Shown: positions 17,393-25,358 of the stretch, one piece after another | Numbering within the stretch: position 1 is the stretch's first letter | Layout: each line of letters opens with the position of its first letter | Source of the DNA: Paractinoplanes toevensis | GTDB lineage: Bacteria > Actinomycetota > Actinomycetes > Mycobacteriales > Micromonosporaceae | DNA: 64,000 nucleotides | Direction: 5' to 3' | Assembly: GCF_018332695.1 (NCBI RefSeq) | Contig: NZ_BOQN01000070.1 | Span: 1 to 64,000 of the forward strand | Program-made: the position numbers and the translations under genes | Notes under the pieces: generated by a model | Told to the model about the DNA's origin: nothing | The model's input: only the letters and a program-made list of their open reading frames with translations | The model's database searches: none

Positions 17393-18127
17393 ATGCACCC
17401 AGCACCGATCAACGCGGTCATCTTCGACTTTCACGACACGCTGGTCGCCGGGGGTGAACCCGGCCGGTGGATCGAGGACGCCTTCCGCCACCTGGCCACC
17501 GCCCCGACCCCGACCGAGGGACTGCCCGCGCATCTCGACCGGCTCTGGCACCACGCCCACACGATCGACCCGGACAGCGAGCGCGACCTCAGCGCCGACC
17601 GGCACCGGGACGTCTTCACCCGGACGATCGCCCTGCTGCCGGACATCGCCCCGGAGCTGATCGCCGCCCTGTACGCGGTGCTGCCCGACCAGTGGACGGT
17701 CTTCGACGACACGTTGCCGGTGCTGCGGGAGCTCAAGGCCCGCGGCGTGAAGATCGCCGTGCTGTCCAACATCGGCCTGGACATCCGCGGTTGCCTCGAG
17801 CGGGCCGGCGTCGCCGACCTGATCGACGCGGTGGTGCTGTCGTTCGAGGTGGGCCTGGTCAAGCCCGATCCGGCGATCTTCGCGCACGTGCTGAAGCAGC
17901 TCGACGTCCGGGCCGGCGAGACGCTGATGGTCGGCGACAGCCCACGCGACGACATCGGCGGGGTGTCGCTGGGCATCCGGACCTTGATCCTGCCTCGCAC
18001 CGAGGGACCCGTGCACGGTCTGGGCGTGGTCACGGCCTTCTCGGCACCACCAGCGGAGTCCCGGTCCGGGGATGGGGGAGCACCTCCACGTCGTGCTGGT
18101 ACACCTCGGACAGCAGTTCCGGAGTGA
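17393..18127 (+). CDS. HAD-superfamily hydrolase
   Basis: The protein has 244 residues with the four HAD motifs: FDFHDTLV (motif I, nucleophile and acid aspartates), VLSNIG (motif II), lysine in LVKPDPAIF (motif III) and GDSPRDD (motif IV). A helical cap lies between motifs I and II, as in phosphoglycolate phosphatase/haloacid dehalogenase relatives. The substrate is unknown. I prefer ATG 17393 to TTG 17381, though neither has a clear ribosome site. The last 98 bases overlap the end of hmuV on the other strand, and the final 30 or so residues are low-complexity, so this tail may be a recent read-through extension. Confidence 0.8.
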   Translation: MHPAPINAVIFDFHDTLVAGGEPGRWIEDAFRHLATAPTPTEGLPAHLDRLWHHAHTIDPDSERDLSADRHRDVFTRTIALLPDIAPELIAALYAVLPDQWTVFDDTLPVLRELKARGVKIAVLSNIGLDIRGCLERAGVADLIDAVVLSFEVGLVKPDPAIFAHVLKQLDVRAGETLMVGDSPRDDIGGVSLGIRTLILPRTEGPVHGLGVVTAFSAPPAESRSGDGGAPPRRAGTPRTAVPE

Positions 18128-18788
18128 ACACCGACGAGGGTGGCCCCTCGCTGCGGACCCGGCCGGCCGCCAGCACGCAGGCCCGGTCGGCGTAGGCGGC
18201 GGCCAGGCTCAGATCGTGCAGGACGACGATCACCGCCGTGCCCGACGCGGCGCGGGCGCGGGTCACCGACAGCACCAGCTCCTGGTGGCGCAGGTCTAGG
18301 GCCGCGGTGGGCTCGTCGAGCAGCAGCAGCGGGGTGCGCTGGGCGAGCACCCGGGCCAGCGCGACCCGTGCCTGCTCGCCACCGGAGAGCGCGGGAAAGG
18401 GCCGGGCCGCGAAGCCGGTCGTCTCGGTCAGCTCCATCGCCTCGGCGACCGCGTCCTCGTCCTCGGCGGCTTCGGGCCGCCCCGACCAGGGCGCGCGGCC
18501 CATCCGGACGACCTCGCCGACGGTGAACGGGAAGGACAGCGCCGCCTTCTGCGGGAGGACGGCCCGCAGCCGGGCGAGTTCGATCGGCTTGTAGGAATCC
18601 AGCGGGCGCTCGTCCACCATCACCTCCCCGGAAGACGGCAAATCGCCCGAGACGGCGGCGAGCAGCGACGACTTCCCGGCGCCGTTCGGCCCGACCAGCG
18701 CGACCACCTCACCCGGCGACACGTGCAGGTCGACCGAGGAGACGACGGTCCGGCCGCCGAGCGACACCGACACTCCGGTGGCCTTCAT
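18030..18788 (-). CDS. hmuV: Hemin ABC transporter ATP-binding protein
   Basis: This 252-residue ABC ATPase has Walker A GPNGAGKSS, Q-loop LPQKAALSF, signature LSGGEQARVALARVLAQ and Walker B LLLLDEPTAALD, then HDLSLAAAYADR. It follows the permease with a 4-base ATGA overlap (18785-18788). It supplies energy for heme uptake by HmuU. It ends inside the convergent HAD gene. Confidence 0.93.
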   Translation of the reverse strand: MKATGVSVSLGGRTVVSSVDLHVSPGEVVALVGPNGAGKSSLLAAVSGDLPSSGEVMVDERPLDSYKPIELARLRAVLPQKAALSFPFTVGEVVRMGRAPWSGRPEAAEDEDAVAEAMELTETTGFAARPFPALSGGEQARVALARVLAQRTPLLLLDEPTAALDLRHQELVLSVTRARAASGTAVIVVLHDLSLAAAYADRACVLAAGRVRSEGPPSSVFTPELLSEVYQHDVEVLPHPRTGTPLVVPRRP

Positions 18789-19825
18789 CCCCAGCCTCCG
18801 GCCCGGGCCCGGGTGCGCCGCAGCAGCCAGAAGAACGCCGGCCCGCCGACCACCGCGGTCAGCACGCCGAGCGGCAACTCCTGGTAGTCGATGGCGGTCC
18901 GGGCGATCAGGTCGCCGGTCACCACCACGACCGCGCCGCCCAGCGCGCTCGCCGGCACCAGCACGCGGTGGCCCGGCCCGGCGATCATCCGGATCAGGTG
19001 CGGCACGATCAGGCCGACGAAGCTGATGATCCCGGTGAACGCGACGGCCGACGCGGTGAGCAGGGCGGTCGCGACGATCGCGATGATCCGCAGCCGTTCG
19101 GTGTCGACGCCGAGGTGCCGGGCCGGCCGTTCGCCCAAGGCGAGCAGGTCGAGGCGCCGGGACAGCGCGACGGCGACGGCCAGGCCGGCCAGCGCGCACG
19201 GCCCGGCCACCGCCACCGCACTCCAGGTGGCCTGGGCGAGGCTGCCCAGCTGCCAGAACGCGATGGCCCGCACCCCGTCGTCGTCGGTCAGGAACATCAG
19301 CAGGCCGAGCAGGGCGCCGGCGGTGGCGTTGACGGCGACGCCGGTGAGCACCAGGGTCACCACCTCGGTGCGCCCGCCGGCCCGGCTCATCGCGTACACG
19401 ATGAAGGTGGTCACCACGCCGCCGGCGAAGGCGGCGGCCGCGGTGGTCCACGAGCCGAGGACGGTGATGCCGCTGACGATGGCGGCGGCGGCGCCGACGG
19501 CGGCGCCGGAGGAGACGCCGACGACGCCCGGCTCGGCCAGCGGGTTGCCGAAGACGCCCTGCATGAGGGCGCCCGCGCAGCCGAGCGACGCGCCGACGAT
19601 CACCGCGAGCACTACCCGGGGAAAGCGCACCAGCCACAGCGCGTTCTCGCCCTGCACGGCCGACGGCAGCGGTCCGATGCCGAGGCCGAGCCGGTGCAGC
19701 AGCGAACCGGCCACCTCGGACGGCGAGATCGGCACCTGCCCGCGCCCGGCCGCGAGCACGCACACGGCCGCCAGACCGACGATCAGGAACCCGATCAGAC
19801 CCATCTTTTTGTACGCGGTCAGCAC
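18785..19825 (-). CDS. hmuU: Hemin ABC transporter permease (FecCD family)
   Basis: The protein has 346 residues with about ten hydrophobic segments. It carries the FecCD motifs GASLGCAGALMQGVFGNPLAEPGVVGVSSGA and GIISFVGLIVPHLIR. The GTG at 19825 overlaps the hmuT stop (GTGCTGA); an ATG in KKMGLIG, about 20 bases downstream, is an alternative start. It forms the membrane channel of the heme importer with HmuV. Confidence 0.92.
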   Translation of the reverse strand: MLTAYKKMGLIGFLIVGLAAVCVLAAGRGQVPISPSEVAGSLLHRLGLGIGPLPSAVQGENALWLVRFPRVVLAVIVGASLGCAGALMQGVFGNPLAEPGVVGVSSGAAVGAAAAIVSGITVLGSWTTAAAAFAGGVVTTFIVYAMSRAGGRTEVVTLVLTGVAVNATAGALLGLLMFLTDDDGVRAIAFWQLGSLAQATWSAVAVAGPCALAGLAVAVALSRRLDLLALGERPARHLGVDTERLRIIAIVATALLTASAVAFTGIISFVGLIVPHLIRMIAGPGHRVLVPASALGGAVVVVTGDLIARTAIDYQELPLGVLTAVVGGPAFFWLLRRTRARAGGWG

Positions 19826-20823
19826 GGCCCGTAGACCGCCTTGGCGAGCGCCTCGACGGCCTTGCCGGTGCGTCCGCCGAAGTTCAGCAGGATGCCGTCG
19901 TCCATGTCGACGATGCGGCGGTTGATGCCGGCCGGGGTCTGCGCGACGCCGGGCAGCTTGAGCAGTCCGTCGACCCCGCCGACCGATCGCAGTCCCTCGG
20001 TCATCACCAGGATGACGTCGGGGGCCGCGTTGATCAGCCCTTCGCTGGTGAGCGGCCGGAACTTCGTGAGGCCGATCGCGGTGCCGGCGTCGGTGGCACC
20101 GATCGCCTCGATCATGGCGTCCGAGCCGGCGCCCCGGCCACCGATCAGGAAAACGCCGGCGGTACCCCGTACATAAAGGAATGCGATCTTGGTTTGCCGG
20201 CCGTCGGCCGGAGCGCTCTTCCGGGCGGTGTCGATCTCTTCCTGTACCCGTTCGACCAGGCGTTCGCCGGCCTCGGCGACGCCAAGAGCGCCGGCCACCG
20301 CCCGAATGTGTTTCGGCACCGCGTCGAGGTTCTGGGTGTCGTCGACGATGACCACCGGGATGCCGGCCTCGCGGATCTGGTCCAGTGCGGTGGCCGGGCC
20401 GATGCTGTCGTCGGCGAGCAGCACCGACGGGTTCAGCTTGAGGACCGCCTCGGCCGACAGGTCGTGCCCCTGCGGCGTGACCAGCGGCAGCCCGGCCGCC
20501 GACGGGAAGGTGGTCGAGGTGTCCCGGCCGATCACCCGGCCGCCGAGGCCGAGACTGAAGACGAGCTCGGCGAGCGAGCCGTAGAGGTTGACGGCCAGGA
20601 TCCGGTCGGCGCTGGTGACGGTGACCTTCCGGCCGTCGGCCGAGTCCACGGTGACCGGCAGGACCGGCGCCGGTTTCGGATCGAGCGGGGTGACGTCCTC
20701 GGAGGCGAGCCGGGCGGTGGTGACGCCGCAGGAGTTGGTCGTGCTCTCGGCCGCGCCGACCTCGCTGACCGACGTGCAGCCGGTCAGCAGGAGCACCGAG
20801 ACGAGCAGGGCGCGGCGGATCAT
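19819..20823 (-). CDS. hmuT: Hemin ABC transporter substrate-binding lipoprotein
   Basis: The protein has 334 residues with signal RRALLVSVLLLTGC and lipobox LLTGC. It is a class III cluster A2 binding protein (Peripla_BP_2) with VNLYGSLAELVFSLGLGGRVIGRDTST and the conserved tyrosine in FLYVRGT, as in HmuT proteins that clamp heme. The start at 20823 begins the lipoprotein signal. The open frame extends further upstream but overlaps the preceding gene's end. It hands heme to HmuUV. Confidence 0.93.
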   Translation of the reverse strand: MIRRALLVSVLLLTGCTSVSEVGAAESTTNSCGVTTARLASEDVTPLDPKPAPVLPVTVDSADGRKVTVTSADRILAVNLYGSLAELVFSLGLGGRVIGRDTSTTFPSAAGLPLVTPQGHDLSAEAVLKLNPSVLLADDSIGPATALDQIREAGIPVVIVDDTQNLDAVPKHIRAVAGALGVAEAGERLVERVQEEIDTARKSAPADGRQTKIAFLYVRGTAGVFLIGGRGAGSDAMIEAIGATDAGTAIGLTKFRPLTSEGLINAAPDVILVMTEGLRSVGGVDGLLKLPGVAQTPAGINRRIVDMDDGILLNFGGRTGKAVEALAKAVYGPC

Positions 20824-21587
20824 CGCGACCTCCGGCCGAAACGGCCGACCAGGACGGCGAGCAGCAGCCCGGTGAGGAACGCCCCGCCGATCGCCCACCA
20901 GTGACCGAGGGGAGTGGCCGTGCTGGTCCTGGTCAGCGTCGGTCCGAAGGCCTGCAGTTCAACCGGCTCGGTGGCCTCGGCCGACGGCGGTGCCTCGGTG
21001 GCCAGCTTCCCGGTCGGTGGCCCGACCGGCTTGCTCTGCTTGACGGCCGGTGCGCTTTTCCCGGGCGCGGCGGTGACGGCGACGCCGGAGCCCGAGGCGC
21101 TGCCGGTTGCGGCGGCAGCGAATCGGACCGGGATGCGCATGTCCTGCGAGCGGTCGCTGGTGCGGGTGTGGTCGGCCCGGGTGACGATCGCGCAGCCGCG
21201 GACCGCGCAGTCGACATCGCCGATCATCTGACTGACCTGGATGGACACCCGGAAGGACCCGTTCTTTCCGTACGGCGTGGCAAGCCCTTCTCCATATGCC
21301 GGCGGGTTGGACGAAATCCACGCGGAGCCGCCCGAGCTACCACTCAGATCGGCGCCGCCACCGCACGGGGAGGGCAGCACTCCCGCGCCGTTGTCCAGGC
21401 AGAACGCCACGTAGATGCCCTTGGTCGCGTCATATCCGGACCCGGAGACGGTGACCGTTTCGCCGCTTCTGGCAAGCCCTTTGGTTTTCGACACCGACAG
21501 TTTCCTGGCAGCCAGAGCGGGAGTGCCGGTCGTCACGAATGTCAGCAGAGCGAGAGCTGTTACCCCAGCTCTCAGGCCTATGCGCAC
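20820..21587 (-). CDS. Surface protein with neocarzinostatin-like domain and C-terminal TM anchor
   Basis: The protein has 255 residues. A signal peptide (RAGVTALALLTFVTTGTPALA) is followed by a beta-rich domain (LSVSKTKGLARSGETVTVSGSGYDATKGIYVAFCLDNG...) with paired cysteines, resembling the Ig-like neocarzinostatin fold. A Pro/Ala linker and a C-terminal membrane helix with RFGRRSR tail come next. It is the first gene of the hmu operon; its stop overlaps the hmuT start (ATGA). The layout is that of wall-exposed heme receptors of actinobacteria that pass heme to HmuT, though it is not an HtaA domain. Heme binding is inferred from context only. Confidence 0.75.
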   Translation of the reverse strand: MRIGLRAGVTALALLTFVTTGTPALAARKLSVSKTKGLARSGETVTVSGSGYDATKGIYVAFCLDNGAGVLPSPCGGGADLSGSSGGSAWISSNPPAYGEGLATPYGKNGSFRVSIQVSQMIGDVDCAVRGCAIVTRADHTRTSDRSQDMRIPVRFAAAATGSASGSGVAVTAAPGKSAPAVKQSKPVGPPTGKLATEAPPSAEATEPVELQAFGPTLTRTSTATPLGHWWAIGGAFLTGLLLAVLVGRFGRRSR

Positions 21588-21647
21588 CTGTCTCCTCCAC
21601 CGAAGTTGCTGAGCCGAGCAGGACTGGATCTTGAATTGCCCGGAAGT

Positions 21648-21666
21648 TTAGGTGAGGCTACCCTAA
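21648..21666. promoter_or_regulatory. IdeR/DtxR iron box
   Basis: TTAGGTGAGGCTACCCTAA matches the DtxR/IdeR consensus palindrome (TTAGGTTAGGCTAACCTAA) at 17 of 19 positions. It lies between the divergent hmu operon and the htaA operon and should repress both when iron is sufficient. Confidence 0.93.
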
Positions 21667-21715
21667 CTGCGCCCGCATCAGTGGGTGCCGCCTCACCGGA
21701 AGGAACACACAGAGC

Positions 21716-22864
21716 ATGGGCACAAACCACGGCCTGAATCGGGCCGCCCTGCGCGCCGGCCTGCTCGGCCTGAGCACGGCCGCGGCGCTGATCGTGGCCG
21801 CGCCCGCCGCGATGGCCGCGTCCACCGACGTCGCGGGGGGAAGCCTCGACTGGGGCTTCAAGGCGTCGTTCCGTGGCTACGTGTCGGGTGGCAACGGCAC
21901 CCCGCCGATCGCCGCCACCAACGGGGCCGCCATCAACGCGGACGGGACGTTCGACTTCCCGGCCGGCGGCGGCACCTACGACGCGGCGGCCGGCACGGCG
22001 AGCATGCAGTACCGGGGAACGATCGTGTTCTCCTACCCGCTGCACGGATTCACGATCACCATCGCGAACCCGAAGCTCGTCGTGGACGGTGACGGCGAGG
22101 GCTCACTGCTGGCCGATGTGGACCTCACGGCCACCACCCAGCCCAGCGCGCACGTCGACGGGGCCGAGCTGGCCACCGTGACGACCACGGCGCCCACCGT
22201 CACCGACGGGGCCGTCACGTTCTCCAACCTCGCCGCGAAGCTGTCGGCCGGTTCGGCGAGCGTGTTCGGCGGCTTCTACGCCACCGGCGCCGCGCTCGAC
22301 CCGATCACGGCCTCCGCCTCGGCCTCGGCGGGCTCCGGCCCGACCGACCCCACCGACCCGACCGATCCGACCGACCCCGAGCCCGGCAACGGCTCGGCGG
22401 CTCAGACGATCAAGGCGGCCGTGGCCGGTGGCGCGCTGACCCTGACCTCCGCCGGTTCCGACGTGAACCTGTCGGCGGTCACCCCGGGTCAGACCGCGAT
22501 CGGCAACCTCAACGCGGTCACCGTCAGCGACCTGCGCGGCACCAACGCCGGGTGGGACCTGGTCGGCCAGGTCACCGACTTCACGTCGGCGGCCGGGACC
22601 ATCCCCGCGGCGAACCTCGGCTGGACCCCGACCGCCGCGGTCGTGGCCGGCGGACTGAAGGCGGCGAACGGTGTGCAGAACGCCGTCACGCCGGGCGGGC
22701 CGGTCACCCCGGGCACGGGCCTGGGCGCCAGCAAGACCCTGTGCAGTGCCGAAACGGGAAGCAGCCTCGGCAGCTCGACGTGCGGCGCGGCGCTGAACCT
22801 CGGTGTTCCGGAGTCCAGCGCCGCCGGTGAGTACAGCGCCGTCCTCACCCTGACCCTCGCCTGA
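21716..22864 (+). CDS. Secreted HtaA heme-binding domain fused to a WxL-like wall-binding domain
   Basis: The protein has 382 residues. Signal peptide (about 1-35), then an HtaA-type domain (LDWGFKASFRGYVSGGNGT..., YRGTIVFSYPLHGFTITIANPKLVVDG), a PTDPTDPTDP linker near residue 205-220, and a C-terminal beta domain with GWDLVGQVTDF and IPAANLGWTP that resembles WxL domains. HtaA domains take heme from hemoglobin at the cell surface; WxL domains bind peptidoglycan non-covalently. There is no LPXTG motif or TM tail, so the WxL part would be the anchor. It has AAGGA upstream and lies just after the iron box. Confidence 0.82.
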   Translation: MGTNHGLNRAALRAGLLGLSTAAALIVAAPAAMAASTDVAGGSLDWGFKASFRGYVSGGNGTPPIAATNGAAINADGTFDFPAGGGTYDAAAGTASMQYRGTIVFSYPLHGFTITIANPKLVVDGDGEGSLLADVDLTATTQPSAHVDGAELATVTTTAPTVTDGAVTFSNLAAKLSAGSASVFGGFYATGAALDPITASASASAGSGPTDPTDPTDPTDPEPGNGSAAQTIKAAVAGGALTLTSAGSDVNLSAVTPGQTAIGNLNAVTVSDLRGTNAGWDLVGQVTDFTSAAGTIPAANLGWTPTAAVVAGGLKAANGVQNAVTPGGPVTPGTGLGASKTLCSAETGSSLGSSTCGAALNLGVPESSAAGEYSAVLTLTLA

Positions 22865-22884
22865 TACCAGGGCACACAGGGGAA

Positions 22885-22917
22885 CCGGCCGGGAAATCCG
22901 CAACATTTCCCGGCCGG
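22885..22917 (+). terminator. 13-bp perfect hairpin between HtaA-WxL and DUF916 genes
   Basis: CCGGCCGGGAAAT and ATTTCCCGGCCGG pair perfectly over a 7-base loop, 20 bases after the htaA-type stop. It may attenuate transcription so that the secreted protein is made in excess of the membrane partner, or protect the upstream mRNA 3' end. Confidence 0.7.
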
Positions 22918-22941
22918 CTCGCCCCTATCGTAAGGAGTCAC

Positions 22942-23889
22942 ATGATTGTCGTCCGAGGAGCGCTGGCCGCGGTTCTCGTTCTCGCGCCCGCCGCCCCGGC
23001 GCAGGCCGCGCCCGGCGAGACGAGCGTGCGCTGGTCGGTGCAGCCCTCCACCGCCAAGGGGCCGGACGGCCGGGACTACATCATCCGCAAGGCCGCGCCC
23101 GGCGAGCGGATCACCGACTACGTCGGCATCACCAACCTGACGCGGCGGCCGCTCACCTTCAGGGTGTACGGCACCGACGCGTACAACACCGACGACGGCT
23201 CGTTCGCCCTGCTCCCGGCGGCGCAGCAGCCCACCGACCTGGGCTCGTGGATCGCGCTCGGCGCGACCGAATACACCGTCGCGGCGAACACCCGGCTCGA
23301 CGTCCCGTTCGCCCTCACCGTCCCGGCCGGCGCGACCCCCGGCGACCACGCCGGCGGCGTGATCGCGTCGGTCAGCGAGGAGCAGACCGACGCCTCCGGC
23401 CGTACCGTCCTGGTCGATCGCCGCGTCGCGGCGCGGGTCTACGTCACCGTGGCCGGCACGGTCGCTCCCACCCTGAGCATCGACCGGGTCAGACTGGAGT
23501 ATGCGCAGTCCGCGAACCCGGCCGACGGTGGCGACATGACCGTCACCTACCTGGTGAAGAACACCGGCAACCTGCGCCTGACCGGCACCGGCACGGTCAA
23601 GGTCACCGGCCCGTTCGGCTGGGAGCTGGCCCGCACCGCCGCGATGGAGATCCCCGAGCTGCTGCCCGGCGGTTCGATCACCGTCACCGAGAAGATCCTC
23701 GGCGTGCAGCCCACCGTGCACCTCGACGCCGACGTCAGCGTGGTGCCCGCCGGCTTCGGCGCCGGGTTGCCGGCCGTCTCCCGCACCACCGGCGTGTGGG
23801 CCTGGCCCTGGGCCCTGGTCGCCGTGCTCGGCGCCGCCCTGCTCTACCTGATCCTCCGCCTGATCCGCCGCGCTCGCCGAACGAACTAG
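22942..23889 (+). CDS. DUF916/WxL-interacting membrane protein
   Basis: The protein has 315 residues: signal peptide, two Ig-like beta domains (VRWSVQPSTAKGPDGRDYIIRKAAPGERITDYVGITNLTRRPLTFRVY...; VTYLVKNTGNLRLTGTGTVKV), one C-terminal membrane helix (WPWALVAVLGAALLYLILRLI) and a basic tail. This matches the DUF916 family found beside WxL proteins in Gram-positive bacteria. It is a likely membrane partner for the upstream HtaA-WxL protein. TAAGGAG lies just before the ATG. Confidence 0.8.
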   Translation: MIVVRGALAAVLVLAPAAPAQAAPGETSVRWSVQPSTAKGPDGRDYIIRKAAPGERITDYVGITNLTRRPLTFRVYGTDAYNTDDGSFALLPAAQQPTDLGSWIALGATEYTVAANTRLDVPFALTVPAGATPGDHAGGVIASVSEEQTDASGRTVLVDRRVAARVYVTVAGTVAPTLSIDRVRLEYAQSANPADGGDMTVTYLVKNTGNLRLTGTGTVKVTGPFGWELARTAAMEIPELLPGGSITVTEKILGVQPTVHLDADVSVVPAGFGAGLPAVSRTTGVWAWPWALVAVLGAALLYLILRLIRRARRTN

Positions 23890-23904
23890 GGAAGGACCTC
23901 CACC

Positions 23905-24543
23905 ATGACGGGATTCGCCGCCCGCCTCCGCAAGGCCACCATGGTCGAACACCGGGAGGCCGAGACCAGGTCGTTCATCTCCCGCCTGATGGCCGGTTCG
24001 GTGCCGCGCGCGGGCTTCGCCGCACTGACCGCCCAGTACCTGATCGTCTACCGCGAGCTGGAGGCGGCGGCGGAGGCGATGCGCGGCAACGAGATCGCGG
24101 CGCCGTTCGCCGACCCGGCCCTGAACCGGGTGCCGTTGCTGGAGGCCGACCTCGCCCACCTCGGTGGCTCCTACCCGGCGACCGCGGCCGCCCAGCGCTA
24201 CGCCGATCACCTGCGCGCCCACTGCCCCACCTCGCCCGAGCACTTCATCGCCCACCACTACGTGCGCTACCTGGGCGACCTCAGCGGCGGCCTGCTGGTC
24301 GGCAAGAAGGTCGCCGCCACCTACGGCCTGCACGACGGCGGCGTCTCGTTCTACGACTTCGATCACATCGCCGACCCGAAGTCCTACAAGATCGCCTACC
24401 GTGAGCGTCTCGACGCACTCCCGCTCCCGGAAGAGCGGCTGTCGGTCCTCATCGCCGAGGCGCAGCACGCGTTCAGCCTCAACGGGGCGGTCTTCCAGGA
24501 GCTCGGCGCGGCCTACCCGGAGGAGATCTCCCCGGCGGCCTGA
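23905..24543 (+). CDS. hmuO: Heme oxygenase
   Basis: This 212-residue cytoplasmic protein of the HO-1 family has a proximal histidine in TMVEHREAET (near residue 16) and the distal-helix signature YVRYLGDLSGGLLVGKKVA. It opens heme to biliverdin, CO and ferrous iron. It is the last step of the locus: surface capture (HtaA), import (HmuTUV), iron release. It starts 15 bases after the DUF916 gene and is probably co-transcribed from the iron-box promoter. Confidence 0.95.
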   Translation: MTGFAARLRKATMVEHREAETRSFISRLMAGSVPRAGFAALTAQYLIVYRELEAAAEAMRGNEIAAPFADPALNRVPLLEADLAHLGGSYPATAAAQRYADHLRAHCPTSPEHFIAHHYVRYLGDLSGGLLVGKKVAATYGLHDGGVSFYDFDHIADPKSYKIAYRERLDALPLPEERLSVLIAEAQHAFSLNGAVFQELGAAYPEEISPAA

Positions 24544-24560
24544 TTACTCCCGGAGGTCCG

Positions 24561-25358
24561 GTGACCGGCGACTTCCCCGATTCGCTACGCCCGGCGGCCA
24601 GCACGCCGGCCGTCACCTTCGCGTCGGGCGGCGAACAGCTGCTCGGCCTGCTGCACCTGCCCGCCGGTCCCGGCCCGTTCCCGGTGGTGGTGCTGCTGCA
24701 CGGCTTCCCCGGCAACGAACGCAACTTCGACCTGGCCCAGGCCCTGCGCCGGGCCGGCTACGCCGCGGTGGTGTTCCACTACCGCGGCTCGTGGGGCGTC
24801 GGCGGCGCGTGGTCCTGGCAGCACGTCCTCGACGATGCCGCGGCGGTGGTCGAGCAGGTCCGCGCCGACCCGCGGTTCGATCCCGCCCGGGTCGCGGTGG
24901 CCGGGCACAGCGTGGGAGGTTTCGCCGCGCTGCACACGGCCGCCGCCGACCCTTCGGTCGGCGCCGTCGCCTCCCTGGCCGGCTTCGATCTGGCCGCGCT
25001 GGCTGCCGCCACGAGCGCCGATTCGGATGTACGTGCGGAGTGGGTGACCGCCTTCGACGACGAACTGCGGCCGTTACGTGGTACGTCCGGCACGGCGCTC
25101 ATCGCCGAGGCGGAGGCGGCCGGCGACACCTGGCGCCTGCCCGAGCTCGCCCCGGCCCTGGCCGGCCGCCCGGTGCTCCTGATCGGCGCGAGCCGCGACC
25201 CGCTGTCGGTCCAGGCGGTCCACCACGACCCGCTGGTCGCGGCCTACGCCACCGCCCGCCTCGAACACCACGCCTTCCCGACCGACCACGCCCTCTCCGA
25301 CCACCGCCTGGCCGCCGCCTCAACCCTGATCGACTTCCTGAACCGCAATCTCGCTTAG
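24561..25358 (+). CDS. Alpha/beta hydrolase (dienelactone-hydrolase/peptidase-like)
   Basis: The protein has 265 residues with nucleophile elbow GHSVGGFAA, an oxyanion-type HGFPGNERNF after strand 3, aspartate in IGASRDPLS and histidine in FPTDHALSDHR. It has no signal peptide. The GTG at 24561 has CGGAGG upstream and follows hmuO by 17 bases, so it may be read with the heme operon. The substrate is unknown. Its stop overlaps the convergent TetR stop by 3 bases (25355-25358). Confidence 0.85.
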   Translation: MTGDFPDSLRPAASTPAVTFASGGEQLLGLLHLPAGPGPFPVVVLLHGFPGNERNFDLAQALRRAGYAAVVFHYRGSWGVGGAWSWQHVLDDAAAVVEQVRADPRFDPARVAVAGHSVGGFAALHTAAADPSVGAVASLAGFDLAALAAATSADSDVRAEWVTAFDDELRPLRGTSGTALIAEAEAAGDTWRLPELAPALAGRPVLLIGASRDPLSVQAVHHDPLVAAYATARLEHHAFPTDHALSDHRLAAASTLIDFLNRNLA

